Positions 17,098-26,634 of a stretch of 42,522 nucleotides of DNA are shown in pieces. Origin of the DNA: Desulfohalobiaceae bacterium. GTDB lineage: Bacteria; Desulfobacterota; Desulfovibrionia; Desulfovibrionales; Desulfothermaceae. The stretch covers positions 1 to 42,522 of the forward strand of contig JAIPEP010000006.1 in assembly GCA_021737085.1 (NCBI GenBank), written 5' to 3'. Below the pieces are notes generated by a model. The model saw nothing but the letters and a program-made list of their open reading frames with translations, had not been told where the DNA came from and made no database searches. The first letter of the stretch is position 1; the number at the start of each line of letters is the position of its first letter. Position numbers and translations under genes: made by a program.

Positions 17098-18498
17098 TTA
17101 GCCTTGTTCCAGACAGGCTTTTCGGCAGCCTGCCTCCACCCGAGTGGGATAATCGCCCTCGAAGCAGGCCAGGCAGTACCCCGTATTCTGATTCACAGCC
17201 TCCAACAGGCCGTCCATACTCAGGTAGTGCAGGGAGTCCAGATCAATGAACCTGGCAATGTCCTCCACGGAGTGATTGGCCGCAACGAGCTCTCCCTTGG
17301 AGGAAAAATCGATGCCGTAATAGCAGGGATGACGGATAGGGGGGCAGCTAACCCGGAGATGCAGTTCCTTGGCTCCTAGCTCCCTAAGGTTCTTGATCCG
17401 GGTCCGAATGGTGGTGCCCCGAACTATGGAGTCCTCAATGATCACGATCCGCTTGCCTTTGATCATCTCCTTGACCGGGTTGAGCTTGATTCTGACCCCG
17501 AAATCCCGCATGTCCTGGGAGGGTTGAATAAAGGTGCGGCCTACGTAATGGTTGCGGATCATGGCGTTCTCAAAGGGCAACCCCGAAGCCTGGGCGTAGC
17601 CCACCGCCGCGTACACCCCGGAGTCGGGAAAGGGCATGCAGAAATCCGCATCCACTGGCGCTTCTCTGGCCAGTTGGGCGCCCATGTTCTTGCGCCTCTG
17701 GTAAACATTCTCCCCGAATACGGTGGAGTCCGGCCTGGCGAAATAGATTAGCTCGAAGATGCACGAGGCGCGACTTACAGGCTCCCCAGAGTCTATGCGG
17801 TAGGAGGTCATGCTGCCGTTCTGCAGCACCACCATCTCACCCGGCTCGATTTCCCGCAGGTATTCCGCCTCCAGAAGATCCAGGGCGCAGGTTTCCGAGG
17901 CCAGCACGTATGTGTCACCCACACGGCCCAGAACCAGAGGTCGAAAGCCGTGGGGATCCCGGATGCCAATGAGCTTCTCGTTCTCCTGCAACAGGACACT
18001 GTATGCCCCCCGAACCTCCCGACATGACCGCATTATGGCCTCCTCCACCGGCCCGTGGTCCAGGTGCTTAGCGATCAAATGGAGGAAGATCTCGCTGTCC
18101 ATACTGGTCTGGAACAGGGATCCGTCCGCCTCCAGGCGATCCCGCAGCTCTACACTGTTGACCAGATTGCCGTTGTGACCCACTGCCATGTGGCGTCCAC
18201 GGAAATTGATCAGAAAGGGCTGGGCGTTACGCAGCAGGGAGGTCCCGGTGGTGGAATAGCGGAGGTGCCCCATGGCGATCTCACCCTTGAGCTCGCGGGA
18301 AAGATGCCTCTCCTGGAACACATCCGGAACGAGCCCCATGCCCCGCTGCTCCCGCAGTTTCCATCCGTCCCAGGTGGAGATGCCCGCGCTTTCCTGTCCG
18401 CGGTGCTGCTGGGCGTAGAGCCCAAAATAGGCCATCCTGGCCGCTTCCTTGTGACCGTAAACACCGATCAGTCCGCAGTATTCCTTTTTCATAGCCAT
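17098..18498 (-). CDS. purF: amidophosphoribosyltransferase
   Basis: The first step of purine synthesis: glutamine and PRPP give phosphoribosylamine. The 466-residue protein has an N-terminal glutaminase with nucleophile Cys8 (EYCGLIGVYG), probably exposed by removal of a short propeptide, and a C-terminal phosphoribosyltransferase with the PRPP loop IIEDSIVRGTT (354-363). Cys246, Cys392, Cys442 and Cys445 (the last two in YCLACF) line up in spacing with the [4Fe-4S] ligands of the Bacillus-type enzyme; an oxygen-sensitive cluster is therefore likely. M1 is preferred over M3 because AAGAGA lies 6 bases before it. It follows carB by 62 bases, linking pyrimidine/arginine and purine genes. Confidence 0.96.
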   Translation of the reverse strand: MAMKKEYCGLIGVYGHKEAARMAYFGLYAQQHRGQESAGISTWDGWKLREQRGMGLVPDVFQERHLSRELKGEIAMGHLRYSTTGTSLLRNAQPFLINFRGRHMAVGHNGNLVNSVELRDRLEADGSLFQTSMDSEIFLHLIAKHLDHGPVEEAIMRSCREVRGAYSVLLQENEKLIGIRDPHGFRPLVLGRVGDTYVLASETCALDLLEAEYLREIEPGEMVVLQNGSMTSYRIDSGEPVSRASCIFELIYFARPDSTVFGENVYQRRKNMGAQLAREAPVDADFCMPFPDSGVYAAVGYAQASGLPFENAMIRNHYVGRTFIQPSQDMRDFGVRIKLNPVKEMIKGKRIVIIEDSIVRGTTIRTRIKNLRELGAKELHLRVSCPPIRHPCYYGIDFSSKGELVAANHSVEDIARFIDLDSLHYLSMDGLLEAVNQNTGYCLACFEGDYPTRVEAGCRKACLEQG

Positions 18499-18560
18499 TG
18501 CGTCTCTTTTTTATCCCCAAACAGGCTTATTCCGCCACCCGGAAACCCTTGTCGGGATGC

Positions 18561-21500
18561 CTAGGTCTTTTCCGCGTAGAACTCCTGGAGGCTGCCTACA
18601 GTTATCCCTTCATGGGCCCGGCGTTGACGCAGGGCCAGGGCAACCGCCCGGGCCCCGGCCACTGTCGTGGTGTAGGGAATATTGTAGAGGATGGTCGTCT
18701 GCCGGAGCGAAGAGGAGTCCTGCACGGTCAGCTTGCCAGAGGAGGTATTGATCACCAGCTGGATCTGCTTGTTCTTGATCATGTCGATCACGTTGGGCCG
18801 GCCCTCGTAGACCTTGTTCACCCGCTTGGTTTCGATCCCGAATCGCTCCAGGTAGTCCCCGGTGCCCTGGGTAACCACCAGAGTGTAGCCCATCTCGGCG
18901 AAGACCCTGGCCGGCTCCACGATGTTCGGCTTGTCCCGGTTGTTCACGGAAATGAAGATAGTGCCCTCCTCGGAGATGATCTGGCCCGAGGCAAGCTGAG
19001 ATTTAAGAAAGGCCAGCCCGAAGTCCGGATCCACGCCCATGACCTCTCCGGTGGAGCGCATTTCCGGCCCCAGCAGGGTGTCCACCCCGGGAAAACGATT
19101 GAAGGGCAGCACCGCCTCCTTGACCGAATAGTATCCCGATCGCCGCTTGGACCAGGGATCCAGGTCCCGGAGCCGCTCCCCCAGCATGACCTGTGTGGCC
19201 AGCTTGGCCAAGGGCACGCCCGTGGCCTTGCTCACGAAGGGTACGGTCCGGGAAGCACGGGGATTCACTTCCAGGATGTAGATCTCCCCCTCCCGGATGG
19301 CATACTGGATATTCATCAGGCCCTTGACCTGCAATTCTCTGGCCAGGGCCTTGGTGTCCCGGATGAGCTCCTCCTCCAGCTTCTCTCCTATGGTGTGCGG
19401 CGGAATTACACACGCCGAGTCCCCGGAATGCACCCCGGCCTCTTCGATGTGCTCCATGATGCCGCCCACGTAGGTGTCTTCCCCGTCGGAGACCGCGTCC
19501 ACATCGATCTCGATGGCGTTCTCCATGAACTTGTCCAGCAGGATGGGATGATCCGGAGAGATGACCACCGCTTCCCGGAAGTAGTTCATGAGGTCCTTCT
19601 CGTCGTACACGATCTCCATGGCCCGGCCGCCGAGCACATAGGAGGGCCGCACCACCAGCGGATAGCCAATGCGGCGAGCGATATCCAGGGCACCCTCCTC
19701 CGAGGTGGCGGTGCCGTTCTCCGGCTGCTTTAGCCCTACGGTGTTCAGAAGCTCCTGGAAGCGTTCGCGATCCTCGGCCCGGTCGATGCTATCCGGGGAG
19801 GTACCCAGGATGGGCACCCCGTTCTTCAAAAGGGGCACCGCCAGGTTGAGCGGGGTCTGCCCCCCGAACTGGACAATCACCCCCTCGGGCTGCTCCTGCT
19901 CGACAAGGTTCAGGGTGTCCTCCAGAGTGAGGGGCTCGAAGTAGAGGCGGTCCGAGGTGTCGTAGTCCGTGCTCACCGTTTCCGGGTTAGAGTTGACCAT
20001 AATGGACTCCAGGCCCATCTCCCGCAGGGAAAAAGAAGCGTGGACGCAGCAGTAGTCGAACTCGATGCCCTGCCCGATTCTGTTGGGCCCTCCTCCCAGG
20101 ATGACCACCTTGCGGCGACCTTCCGAGGCCCGGCATTCGTTTTCCCGCTCGTAGGTGGAGTAGTAGTAGGGAGTGTAGGCCTCAAACTCCGCGGCACAGG
20201 TATCCACCAGCTTGTACGTGGCCGTGACTCCGTGCCGCTGCCTGGAACGGCGTATCTCCTCCTGGCTGCGGTCCAAAAGTCCGGCGAGCTGCCTGTCGGA
20301 GAAGCCCAGCTGCTTGGCTCGCCGCAGGATCCCAGCGGATTGCTCCGGATCGTCGATGTCCGGCCAGTTTCCGGCCCATTCCAGGAGCTCGGCCTCGAAA
20401 TCCACCAGCTCCTGGATCTGTCGCAGGAACCAGGGATCGATATGCGTGTCCCGATGGATCTCCTCCTCCGTGATGCCGCTGAGCAGGGCCAGACGGAGGT
20501 AGGTGAGTCTCCGGGAATTGGGCTTACGCAGATTGGCTACGATTCCCTCGCGTTCCGGCAGCTGCGGCCGGAAGCTGTCAGCAAGCCCTATCATCCCTGT
20601 CTCCAGGGAGCGCAGGCCCTTCTGTAGCGATTCTTTAAAGGTCCGCCCGATGGCCATGGTCTCGCCCACGCTGCGCATGGAGGAGGTCAGCTCATCCTCG
20701 GAGCCCTCGAACTTCTCGAAGGTGAAGCGGGGGATCTTGACTACGCAGTAGTCGATGGAGGGCTCGAAGGAGGCCACTGTCTCCCGGGTGATATCGTTGG
20801 GCAGCTCATCCAGGCTGTAACCCACAGCCAGCTTGGCTGCGATTTTGGCGATAGGAAATCCCGTAGCCTTGGAGGCAAGAGCGGAAGAGCGCGACACCCG
20901 GGGATTCATCTCGATGACCATCATATCCCCGTTTGCAGGGTTGACAGCGAACTGCACGTTGGACCCTCCGGTCTCCACTCCGATCTCGCGCATTATGTCC
21001 AGAGAGGCGTTCCGCATCCTCTGGAACTCCCGGTCCGTAAGGGTCTGGGAGGGGGCCACGGTAACGGAGTCCCCGGTGTGGATCCCCATAGCGTCCACAT
21101 TCTCAATGGAGCAGATGATCACGCAGTTGTCGTTCTTGTCCCGCATGACCTCCAGCTCGAACTCCTTCCAGCCCAGAACCGACTCTTCCAGCATGACCTC
21201 ATGGGTCATGCTCGCGGCAAGCCCCCGGCGGGAGATCTCCTCCAGATCCTCCAGGTTGTAGGCCACCCCGCCACCGGTGCCCCCCAAGGTGAAGGCCGGA
21301 CGAACGATAACCGGAAGCTCCACGTCCTCCGAAATTTTCCGGACATCCTCCAGGCTGCGGGCAATGTCGCTCTTGGGAACCTCGAGGCCGATATTTTCCA
21401 TGGAGCGCCGGAAGCGCTCCCGGCTCTCTGCCTTCTGGATCACCTCCAGGGAGGCGCCAATGAGCTCCACACCGTATTCCTCGAGAACCCCCTGCTCGGA

Positions 21501-21806
21501 GACGGCCACCGCCGTATTCAGTCCGGTCTGCCCCCCCAGGGTGGGAAGCAGGGCGTCGGGCCGCTCCCGTGCGATGATCTTGGCCACGGACTCCGGGGTG
21601 ATGGGCTCCAGATAGGTGCGCGTGGCCAGCTCCGGATCGGTCATGATAGTGGCCGGATTGGAGTTGATGAGCACCACTTCAAAGCCCTCCTCGGTAAGGG
21701 CCTTGAGGGCCTGGGTGCCGGAGTAGTCGAACTCGCAGGCCTGACCGATGATGATCGGCCCGGAGCCGATGAGCATGATCCGCTTCAGGTCGTCTCTCTT
21801 GGGCAT
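18561..21806 (-). CDS. carB: carbamoyl-phosphate synthase large subunit
   Basis: CarB makes carbamoyl phosphate from bicarbonate, ATP and ammonia supplied by the CarA glutaminase, feeding pyrimidine and arginine synthesis. The 1081-residue length is normal. Two ATP-grasp halves are visible: [20 protein letters not shown] near the start, and [20 protein letters not shown] near residue 560. Each half also has an EVNPR-type strand ([20 protein letters not shown] and [19 protein letters not shown]). A C-terminal MGS-like regulatory domain follows (about 935-1081, NTSSGK). carA is not adjacent; the gene upstream is the divergent feoA. The ATG has only a weak ACGGAA ribosome site, and no clear promoter was found in the gap. 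Confidence 0.97.
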   Translation of the reverse strand: MPKRDDLKRIMLIGSGPIIIGQACEFDYSGTQALKALTEEGFEVVLINSNPATIMTDPELATRTYLEPITPESVAKIIARERPDALLPTLGGQTGLNTAVAVSEQGVLEEYGVELIGASLEVIQKAESRERFRRSMENIGLEVPKSDIARSLEDVRKISEDVELPVIVRPAFTLGGTGGGVAYNLEDLEEISRRGLAASMTHEVMLEESVLGWKEFELEVMRDKNDNCVIICSIENVDAMGIHTGDSVTVAPSQTLTDREFQRMRNASLDIMREIGVETGGSNVQFAVNPANGDMMVIEMNPRVSRSSALASKATGFPIAKIAAKLAVGYSLDELPNDITRETVASFEPSIDYCVVKIPRFTFEKFEGSEDELTSSMRSVGETMAIGRTFKESLQKGLRSLETGMIGLADSFRPQLPEREGIVANLRKPNSRRLTYLRLALLSGITEEEIHRDTHIDPWFLRQIQELVDFEAELLEWAGNWPDIDDPEQSAGILRRAKQLGFSDRQLAGLLDRSQEEIRRSRQRHGVTATYKLVDTCAAEFEAYTPYYYSTYERENECRASEGRRKVVILGGGPNRIGQGIEFDYCCVHASFSLREMGLESIMVNSNPETVSTDYDTSDRLYFEPLTLEDTLNLVEQEQPEGVIVQFGGQTPLNLAVPLLKNGVPILGTSPDSIDRAEDRERFQELLNTVGLKQPENGTATSEEGALDIARRIGYPLVVRPSYVLGGRAMEIVYDEKDLMNYFREAVVISPDHPILLDKFMENAIEIDVDAVSDGEDTYVGGIMEHIEEAGVHSGDSACVIPPHTIGEKLEEELIRDTKALARELQVKGLMNIQYAIREGEIYILEVNPRASRTVPFVSKATGVPLAKLATQVMLGERLRDLDPWSKRRSGYYSVKEAVLPFNRFPGVDTLLGPEMRSTGEVMGVDPDFGLAFLKSQLASGQIISEEGTIFISVNNRDKPNIVEPARVFAEMGYTLVVTQGTGDYLERFGIETKRVNKVYEGRPNVIDMIKNKQIQLVINTSSGKLTVQDSSSLRQTTILYNIPYTTTVAGARAVALALRQRRAHEGITVGSLQEFYAEKT

Positions 21807-22064
21807 ATTCCGTATAATTGCGATTGAGGGTTGTCCGCGTCCTCGCAGCCGAGCTTACGGAAGCAGCCGCAATTGAAGGGCTGGGAGCTCGGGCCTTAAG
21901 CTGCTCTGTCAGGCCCCAATCAGGCCACCAAGCTGCGCATCGCACCTAAGAATAAAAGAGGCCAGTCCATTATGCAAACACAAAGGTCAAGAAGCGGGGC
22001 TAGGCTAGCCTTCTAGGCATTCCGTGTGCCCAGGAGCGCTCTTGATTTTGCACCGGCCCCGACC

Positions 22065-22093
22065 TTGACAAGGTGGCCTTTGAGGACTATAAA
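22065..22093 (+). promoter_or_regulatory. promoter of the feoA pair
   Basis: TTGACA (22065-22070), exactly 17 bases, then TATAAA (22088-22093) followed by an A run. The expected transcript start is near 22100, 33 bases before the first feoA start. The 258 bases back to carB show no other convincing site; no Fur box was confirmed. Confidence 0.8.
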
Positions 22094-22132
22094 AAAGTTA
22101 GGCAGACCAAACAAAACATCTCGGAGTCTCTT

Positions 22133-22363
22133 GTGACGCCCTACCCCCTAAACCATTTTCCTTCAGGCAGCAAGGTTGCCGTGGCCAATCTGGCCGGAGG
22201 CAGGGGAGCCCGCTCCCGCCTATACGCCCTGGGCTTCACTCCTGGCACCGAGGTCCTGATTATATCCGGCGGAGCCGGACCCCTTCGAATAAAGATCCGC
22301 GGCTCCGACCTGAGCCTGGGACAGGGTCTTGCGGAAAAGGTGCTGGCCACTCCCGCGGAATGA
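22133..22363 (+). CDS. feoA: FeoA-family protein (first of two)
   Basis: FeoA is a small SH3-like protein that assists the ferrous-iron transporter FeoB. The 76-residue product shows the pattern PSGSKVAVANL, GARSRLYALGFTPGTEVLII, and GPLRIKIRGSDLSLGQGLAEKV. The open frame extends up to GTG 22073, but that would place the codons across the promoter. GTG 22133, with CGGAG 6 bases upstream and a normal family length, is chosen instead. A second feoA follows 55 bases later. No feoB lies in the window, so the partner must be encoded elsewhere, or the pair serves another role. Confidence 0.85.
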   Translation: MTPYPLNHFPSGSKVAVANLAGGRGARSRLYALGFTPGTEVLIISGGAGPLRIKIRGSDLSLGQGLAEKVLATPAE

Positions 22364-22418
22364 GCCCGAGATACTGCTACACCCAAGTAACCAGCCAATG
22401 GAAGTGGAGAACCATCAT

Positions 22419-22673
22419 ATGAATCAGCCCGCGCTATCCCTGCGCCAACTTACCAAAAACCAATCCGCCCGTATCGTCAGCATCCACGCCACCGGGGAAC
22501 TGGGCCGCCGCATCCGGGATATGGGACTTGTCCCCGGCGTGGAGGTCACCATCCTGGGCCGGGCTCCGCTCCGGGACCCCGTGGCCCTGAAAGTCCACGG
22601 GTTCACCTTGTCCCTGCGGAATAACGAGGCAGACCACATCCAGGTCGAGCCGCTCCAGGAATCCACCACCTGA
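22419..22673 (+). CDS. feoA: FeoA-family protein (second of two)
   Basis: An 84-residue FeoA-like SH3 protein: LRQLTKNQSARIVSI, GRRIRDMGLVPGVEVTILG, and DPVALKVHGFTLSLRNNEADHIQVE. LTKNQ near the N-terminus and SLRNNEA near the C-terminus are typical of stand-alone FeoA. The ATG at 22419 is preferred over 22398 because GGAGAA lies 7 bases before it. It is in the same orientation as the first FeoA and probably shares its transcript. The 210 bases to rtcB hold only a small GGTGC/GCACC hairpin near 22828 and no clear promoter. Confidence 0.88.
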   Translation: MNQPALSLRQLTKNQSARIVSIHATGELGRRIRDMGLVPGVEVTILGRAPLRDPVALKVHGFTLSLRNNEADHIQVEPLQESTT

Positions 22674-22883
22674 ACTGCTTCTGACACTAAGCGACACATC
22701 CCAGCAGTGCCAATCCCCTTGGCCAAGTATCTCTATTTGCGGCACCATTCTCTCTAACCTGTGCTAATCCCTGTGGCAGGCAACAGAGCCGCACCCTGCA
22801 GGCGAAAAAAACATATACTTCCGTCAGGTGCCGGTGCACCGCGGCAATAGACATAACTACCCCACCCTAGGAGCATTTCCCTC

Positions 22884-24314
22884 ATGAACGCCAGTCTGTT
22901 CCGAGACACAGGGCAAGGCTACTTTGAAATGGCCCCGGAGCGCAGCATGCGGGTGCCGGTGCGGCTCTTCGGCAGCAGGGAGATCCTGCTGGACATGGGA
23001 CCCGAAGTCTTGCAGCAGGCGGCAAATGTGGCCTACCTTCCCGGAATTCGGGAAGCCTCTCTGATGATGCCGGACGCCCACTGGGGCTATGGCTTCCCCA
23101 TCGGCGGCGTGGCCGCCTTCGACCCGGATCAGGGCGGAGTCATCTCTGTGGGCGGCATCGGGTACGACATCGCCTGCGGCGTGCGGGCCATGCGAACAGG
23201 AATGGAGCGCAGTGCTTTGCAGGGCAGACTGCAGGAGCTGATCGACGCCCTGTACGCGAGCGTGCCCGCGGGCCTCGGCTCCGAGGGTAGGATCAAGCTG
23301 AGCGCCTCCAAGTTGGACCGGCTTCTGGAAAAGGGTGCCGCCTGGGCTGTGGAAAAGGGTTACGGCGAGGAGGCGGATCTAAACTTCATCGAGGACCGGG
23401 GACAAATGGGCGGAGCTGATCCGGACAAGGTTTCGGAGACCGCAAAGAAGAGGCAGAAGCGCCAGCTCGGCACTCTGGGCTCGGGGAACCACTATCTGGA
23501 AATCCAATACGTGGACCGTGTCTACGATGAGGAGGCAGCCGCGGCCTTCGGCCTGTTCCCAGAAGAAGTCCTGGTTACCATACACAGCGGTTCCCGCGGC
23601 CTGGGTCACCAGATAGGCACCGACTACGTTCACCACCTGAGCCGGGCGGTAGCAAGGCACAATCTTTCCCTCCCCGCAAGGGAGCTCGTATGTGCCCCCA
23701 TCCGCTCCAGCGAGGGGGAGGATTTTTTCCGGGCCATGTGCTGCGGGGTTAACTCCGCCCTGGCCAACAGGCAGGTCCTGGGGCATCTGGCCCGGGAGGC
23801 CTTCACCCGGGTAATTCCCCAGGCCCGGCTCGACCTCGTCTACGACGTAAGCCACAACACTTGCAAGATCGAGGACCACGAGGTGGACGGCCAAAGCACG
23901 CGCCTCTACGTCCATCGCAAGGGCGCCACCCGGGCCTTCGGCCCGGAAAGCGCAGATATACCGGAGGCATATCGCGGCACGGGACAGCCGGTAATCATCG
24001 GGGGAAGCATGGGCACCAGCTCCTATATCCTGGCCGGGAACAGCGCAGAACAGAACATGGCCTGGGGTTCGGCTTGCCACGGAGCAGGCAGGGCCATGAG
24101 CCGGAGGAAGGCCACCAAGACCTGGACGGCCAAGGAGGTGATCGGCGACATGTCCCGGCAGGGAATCCTGATTAAGGCGGCGAGCAAGAAAGGGGCGGCA
24201 GAGGAGGCCCCCATGGCGTATAAGGATGTCAATCTGGTGGTGGAAGCCACGCAAAAAGCCGGGCTGGCCAGAAAGGTGGCCCGGATGAGGCCCCTTGCCT
24301 GCATCAAGGGCTAG
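22884..24314 (+). CDS. rtcB: RNA-splicing ligase RtcB
   Basis: RtcB joins RNA ends carrying 2',3'-cyclic phosphate (or 3'-phosphate) to 5'-OH ends using GTP and Mn2+. The 476-residue protein has PDAHWGYGFPIGGV (63-76), metal ligands Asp95 and Cys98 (GYDIACGVR), His203 (GSGNHYLE), His234 (HSGSRGLG), and His324 (DVSHN). The guanylated His399 lies in ACHGAGRAMSR. All key residues are present. AGGAG lies 10 bases before the ATG. No rtcA, archease or rtcR regulator is next to it, so it may act in general RNA repair. It is the last plus-strand gene before a repeat-rich gap convergent with metG. Confidence 0.95.
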   Translation: MNASLFRDTGQGYFEMAPERSMRVPVRLFGSREILLDMGPEVLQQAANVAYLPGIREASLMMPDAHWGYGFPIGGVAAFDPDQGGVISVGGIGYDIACGVRAMRTGMERSALQGRLQELIDALYASVPAGLGSEGRIKLSASKLDRLLEKGAAWAVEKGYGEEADLNFIEDRGQMGGADPDKVSETAKKRQKRQLGTLGSGNHYLEIQYVDRVYDEEAAAAFGLFPEEVLVTIHSGSRGLGHQIGTDYVHHLSRAVARHNLSLPARELVCAPIRSSEGEDFFRAMCCGVNSALANRQVLGHLAREAFTRVIPQARLDLVYDVSHNTCKIEDHEVDGQSTRLYVHRKGATRAFGPESADIPEAYRGTGQPVIIGGSMGTSSYILAGNSAEQNMAWGSACHGAGRAMSRRKATKTWTAKEVIGDMSRQGILIKAASKKGAAEEAPMAYKDVNLVVEATQKAGLARKVARMRPLACIKG

Positions 24315-24320
24315 CAGGGC

Positions 24321-24390
24321 GTTCTGCGTTCCCCGTTCTGCGTTCCCCGTTCCGCGTTCCGCGTTCACCGTTCACCGTTCCGCGTTCACC
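24321..24390. repeat. tandem heptamer repeat, ten units
   Basis: Ten consecutive 7-base units of the form GTTCNNC (GTTCTGC, GTTCCCC, GTTCCGC, GTTCACC) begin 6 bases after the rtcB stop. The period is exact and the variation is confined to the middle positions. There are no stable spacers, so it is not a CRISPR. Confidence 0.9.
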
Positions 24391-24415
24391 GTTAGGTTTG
24401 AGGGGAAGGGCGACG

Positions 24416-24507
24416 GATCAGTGAGTCAGTAAATCAGTAAGTCAGTGTGTCGGTGTGTCGGTTGATCAGTAACCCGACCTCCGGCCTTGACATCCGATCT
24501 CTGACCA
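24416..24507. repeat. tandem octamer repeat followed by degenerate heptamers
   Basis: Seven 8-base units (GATCAGTG, AGTCAGTA, AATCAGTA, AGTCAGTG, TGTCGGTG, TGTCGGTT, GATCAGTA) span 24416-24471. From 24474 the period becomes seven (CCGACCT, CCGGCCT, TGACATC, CGATCTC). It is the second simple-repeat block in the rtcB-metG gap. Confidence 0.8.
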
Positions 24508-24524
24508 AGGGGGGCGGATCATCT

Positions 24525-24647
24525 GTTTGGACGATGATTTGCCCAGATCCAAGGCGCAAAGAATTTTGAAACCGCAGTGTATGAATAATACATGAGGACT
24601 TCAAAATTCTGCAGCAACGCAGGAGATGGGTGAATAATCGTCCAAAC
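24525..24647. repeat. 123-nt imperfect palindrome after metG
   Basis: Outer arms GTTTGGACGAT and ATCGTCCAAAC pair perfectly (11 bp). Inner pairs include GAATTTTGAA/TTCAAAATTC, and TGTAT/ATACA around a five-base apex GAATA. The element begins one base beyond the metG stop and separates metG from the convergent repeats and rtcB. It lacks a T run, so it is not a classical terminator, but as RNA it would form a long 3' hairpin. Confidence 0.8.
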
Positions 24648-24648
24648 A

Positions 24649-26628
24649 CTAGCTGATCTTATCCCCGGGGCTCACGACCTGATCTGGAGCCAGAAGGGAT
24701 AGCCCCTGCTCCCCGTGCACCGCCAGGACCATCCCGTGGGAGGTGACCCCGCGCAGCTTACGGGGCTTCAGATTGGCCAGCACAGTCACGTGTCTGCCCA
24801 CCAGATCCTGCGGGGAATAGGCCTCGGCCAGGCCGGCCACGATCCGGCGCGTGTAGCCCTCGCCAGCGTCCACTTCCAACTGGAGCAGACGGTCCGCGTC
24901 GGGATGAGGGCTCGCCCCCTCCACTCGGCCCACCCGCATATCGAGCTTCTGGAAGTCGGTGAAATCGATCTCCGGGGTCTGCTCCGACTCCGAGCCCTGC
25001 TTGCTTTCTGCCTTCTCCTTGCCCGCCTTGTTCTTTTTCTGCCCCGAGGCGTGCTTCCCCTCTCCGGCCCCTTCGCGCTCCAGCTTGAGCTCCTGCCTGG
25101 GGAAGAGGTTGGACTTTTTGGCCACTCTAGTCCCCTCCGAGAGGAAGACCCACTCCGAGCACTCCTGCCGCAGATCAACATCCAGGCTTCCCAGATCCAA
25201 CCCCAGCTGCTCGCACATTGTATGCGAGGCATCGGGCATCACCGGGCGCAGGGCGAGGGCAATGCGGCGCAGCGAGGCCAGGGCCAGGGCTAGCACCGTC
25301 TGCAGCCGCTGTGTATAGCCCTGTTTGTATAAGCTCCAGGGCGCAGTGGTGTCGATGTACTTGTTCACCCCGCGCACGAACTCCATGAGCCATTCCAGGG
25401 CCTCCGCTGTATGCACAGCCTCGAAGCACTGCAGATACTTCTCCAGGTAATCCCTGCCCAGCTGCAAAAGCTCCTCATCCTCCCGCTCCAGGTCTAAATC
25501 ATCCGGATGCGGCGGGGCGCTAGCCCCGAAATATTTTCCGGTCATGGCCAGGCAGCGGCTGAAGAGGTTGCCCAGGTCGTTGGCCAGATCTGCGTTAAAG
25601 CGGCCGATCAAGCCCTCCTCGGAGAAATTGCCGTCGTGGCCGAACTGCATCTCCCGCAAGAGGAAGAAGCGAAAGGCATCCAGACCGTACTTGGAGCGAA
25701 GCTCCAAGGGCCGCACCACATTGCCCAGGGTCTTGGACATCTTCTCCTCGTGTACCTTCCAGTAGCCGTGCACCCGGAGCCCCCGGTAAAGGGGCACCCC
25801 GGCAGCTCGCAGCATGGTGGGCCAAAATATGGCGTGGGGCTTTAAGATATCCTTGGCCACCAGGTGATGGGCCGCGGGCCAGAAGCGAACGTAGTCCTCT
25901 CCCTCCGGCCAGCCTAGAGCGGAAATGTAGTTGAGCAGGGCGTCGAACCAGACGTAGGTCACGTACCCCGAGTCGAAAGGCAGCTCGATTCCCCATTCCA
26001 GCCGGGATTTGGGCCGGGAGATGCAGAGGTCGTCCAGAGGCTCCCGCAGCATGGCCAGCACTTCCCTGCGGTAGCGCTCCGGTTGGATGAAGTCCGGGTT
26101 GTCCTGTATATAGCCCCGGAGCCATTCCTGATAACGGCTCATGCGGAAGAAATAGTTCGTCTCCTGGATGTACTCCGGGGGCTTCTGATGATCCGGGCAG
26201 TTGCCGTCCTCCAGCTCCTTTTCCGTAAAAAAGCGCTCGCACCCGAAACAGTAGTATCCCCCGTACTCCCCGAAATAGATGTCCCCGTTGTCGTACACGA
26301 GCTGGAGAAAGCGCTGCACGCAGGCTACATGATCCGGATCCGTGGTCCGGATAAAACGATCGTAATCAATGTTCAGCTCGGGCCACAGCTCGCGGAACTG
26401 CCGGCTGACCCGGTCCGCGTACTCCTGGGCATCCTCCCCTCTTTCCCTGGCGGACTGCATGATCTTGTCCCCGTGCTCGTCCGTGCCGGTCAGGAAAAAG
26501 GTTCGCTTGCCCTGCATCTTATGGAAGCGGCTTAAACTGTCCGCCAGAATGGTGGTATAGGCGTGACCCAGGTGGGGCTCGGCGTTGACGTAGTAGATGG
26601 GGGTGGTGATGTAAAACGTCTCCTCCAC
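24649..26628 (-). CDS. metG: methionyl-tRNA synthetase
   Basis: It charges tRNA-Met. The 659-residue protein has a class I core with HLGH (19-22), TGTDEHG (48-53), a zinc knuckle (Cys127, Cys130, Cys144 and CPDH), and KMSKT (296-300). An anticodon-binding helical domain follows, then a Lys/Ser/Glu-rich linker (about 520-550). The C-terminal EMAPII-like tRNA-binding domain (DFQKLDMRVGRVEGASPHPDADR to the end) promotes dimerisation in homologues. It begins six bases after the ricT stop, so the two are one operon. The ribosome site lies inside the ricT end. Confidence 0.97.
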   Translation of the reverse strand: MEETFYITTPIYYVNAEPHLGHAYTTILADSLSRFHKMQGKRTFFLTGTDEHGDKIMQSARERGEDAQEYADRVSRQFRELWPELNIDYDRFIRTTDPDHVACVQRFLQLVYDNGDIYFGEYGGYYCFGCERFFTEKELEDGNCPDHQKPPEYIQETNYFFRMSRYQEWLRGYIQDNPDFIQPERYRREVLAMLREPLDDLCISRPKSRLEWGIELPFDSGYVTYVWFDALLNYISALGWPEGEDYVRFWPAAHHLVAKDILKPHAIFWPTMLRAAGVPLYRGLRVHGYWKVHEEKMSKTLGNVVRPLELRSKYGLDAFRFFLLREMQFGHDGNFSEEGLIGRFNADLANDLGNLFSRCLAMTGKYFGASAPPHPDDLDLEREDEELLQLGRDYLEKYLQCFEAVHTAEALEWLMEFVRGVNKYIDTTAPWSLYKQGYTQRLQTVLALALASLRRIALALRPVMPDASHTMCEQLGLDLGSLDVDLRQECSEWVFLSEGTRVAKKSNLFPRQELKLEREGAGEGKHASGQKKNKAGKEKAESKQGSESEQTPEIDFTDFQKLDMRVGRVEGASPHPDADRLLQLEVDAGEGYTRRIVAGLAEAYSPQDLVGRHVTVLANLKPRKLRGVTSHGMVLAVHGEQGLSLLAPDQVVSPGDKIS

Positions 26629-26634
26629 AGGCGG

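Noticed and set aside
18498-19733. 411-codon open frame on the plus strand
   Set aside because: Antisense to carB; composition is typical of a shadow frame and no family or ribosome site was seen.
22073-22132. N-terminal extension of the first FeoA
   Set aside because: These codons overlap a TTGACA-17-TATAAA promoter and make the protein longer than FeoA relatives.
24321-24507. Possible CRISPR array
   Set aside because: Units are 7-8 bases, contiguous and variable, without spacers; no cas gene is present.
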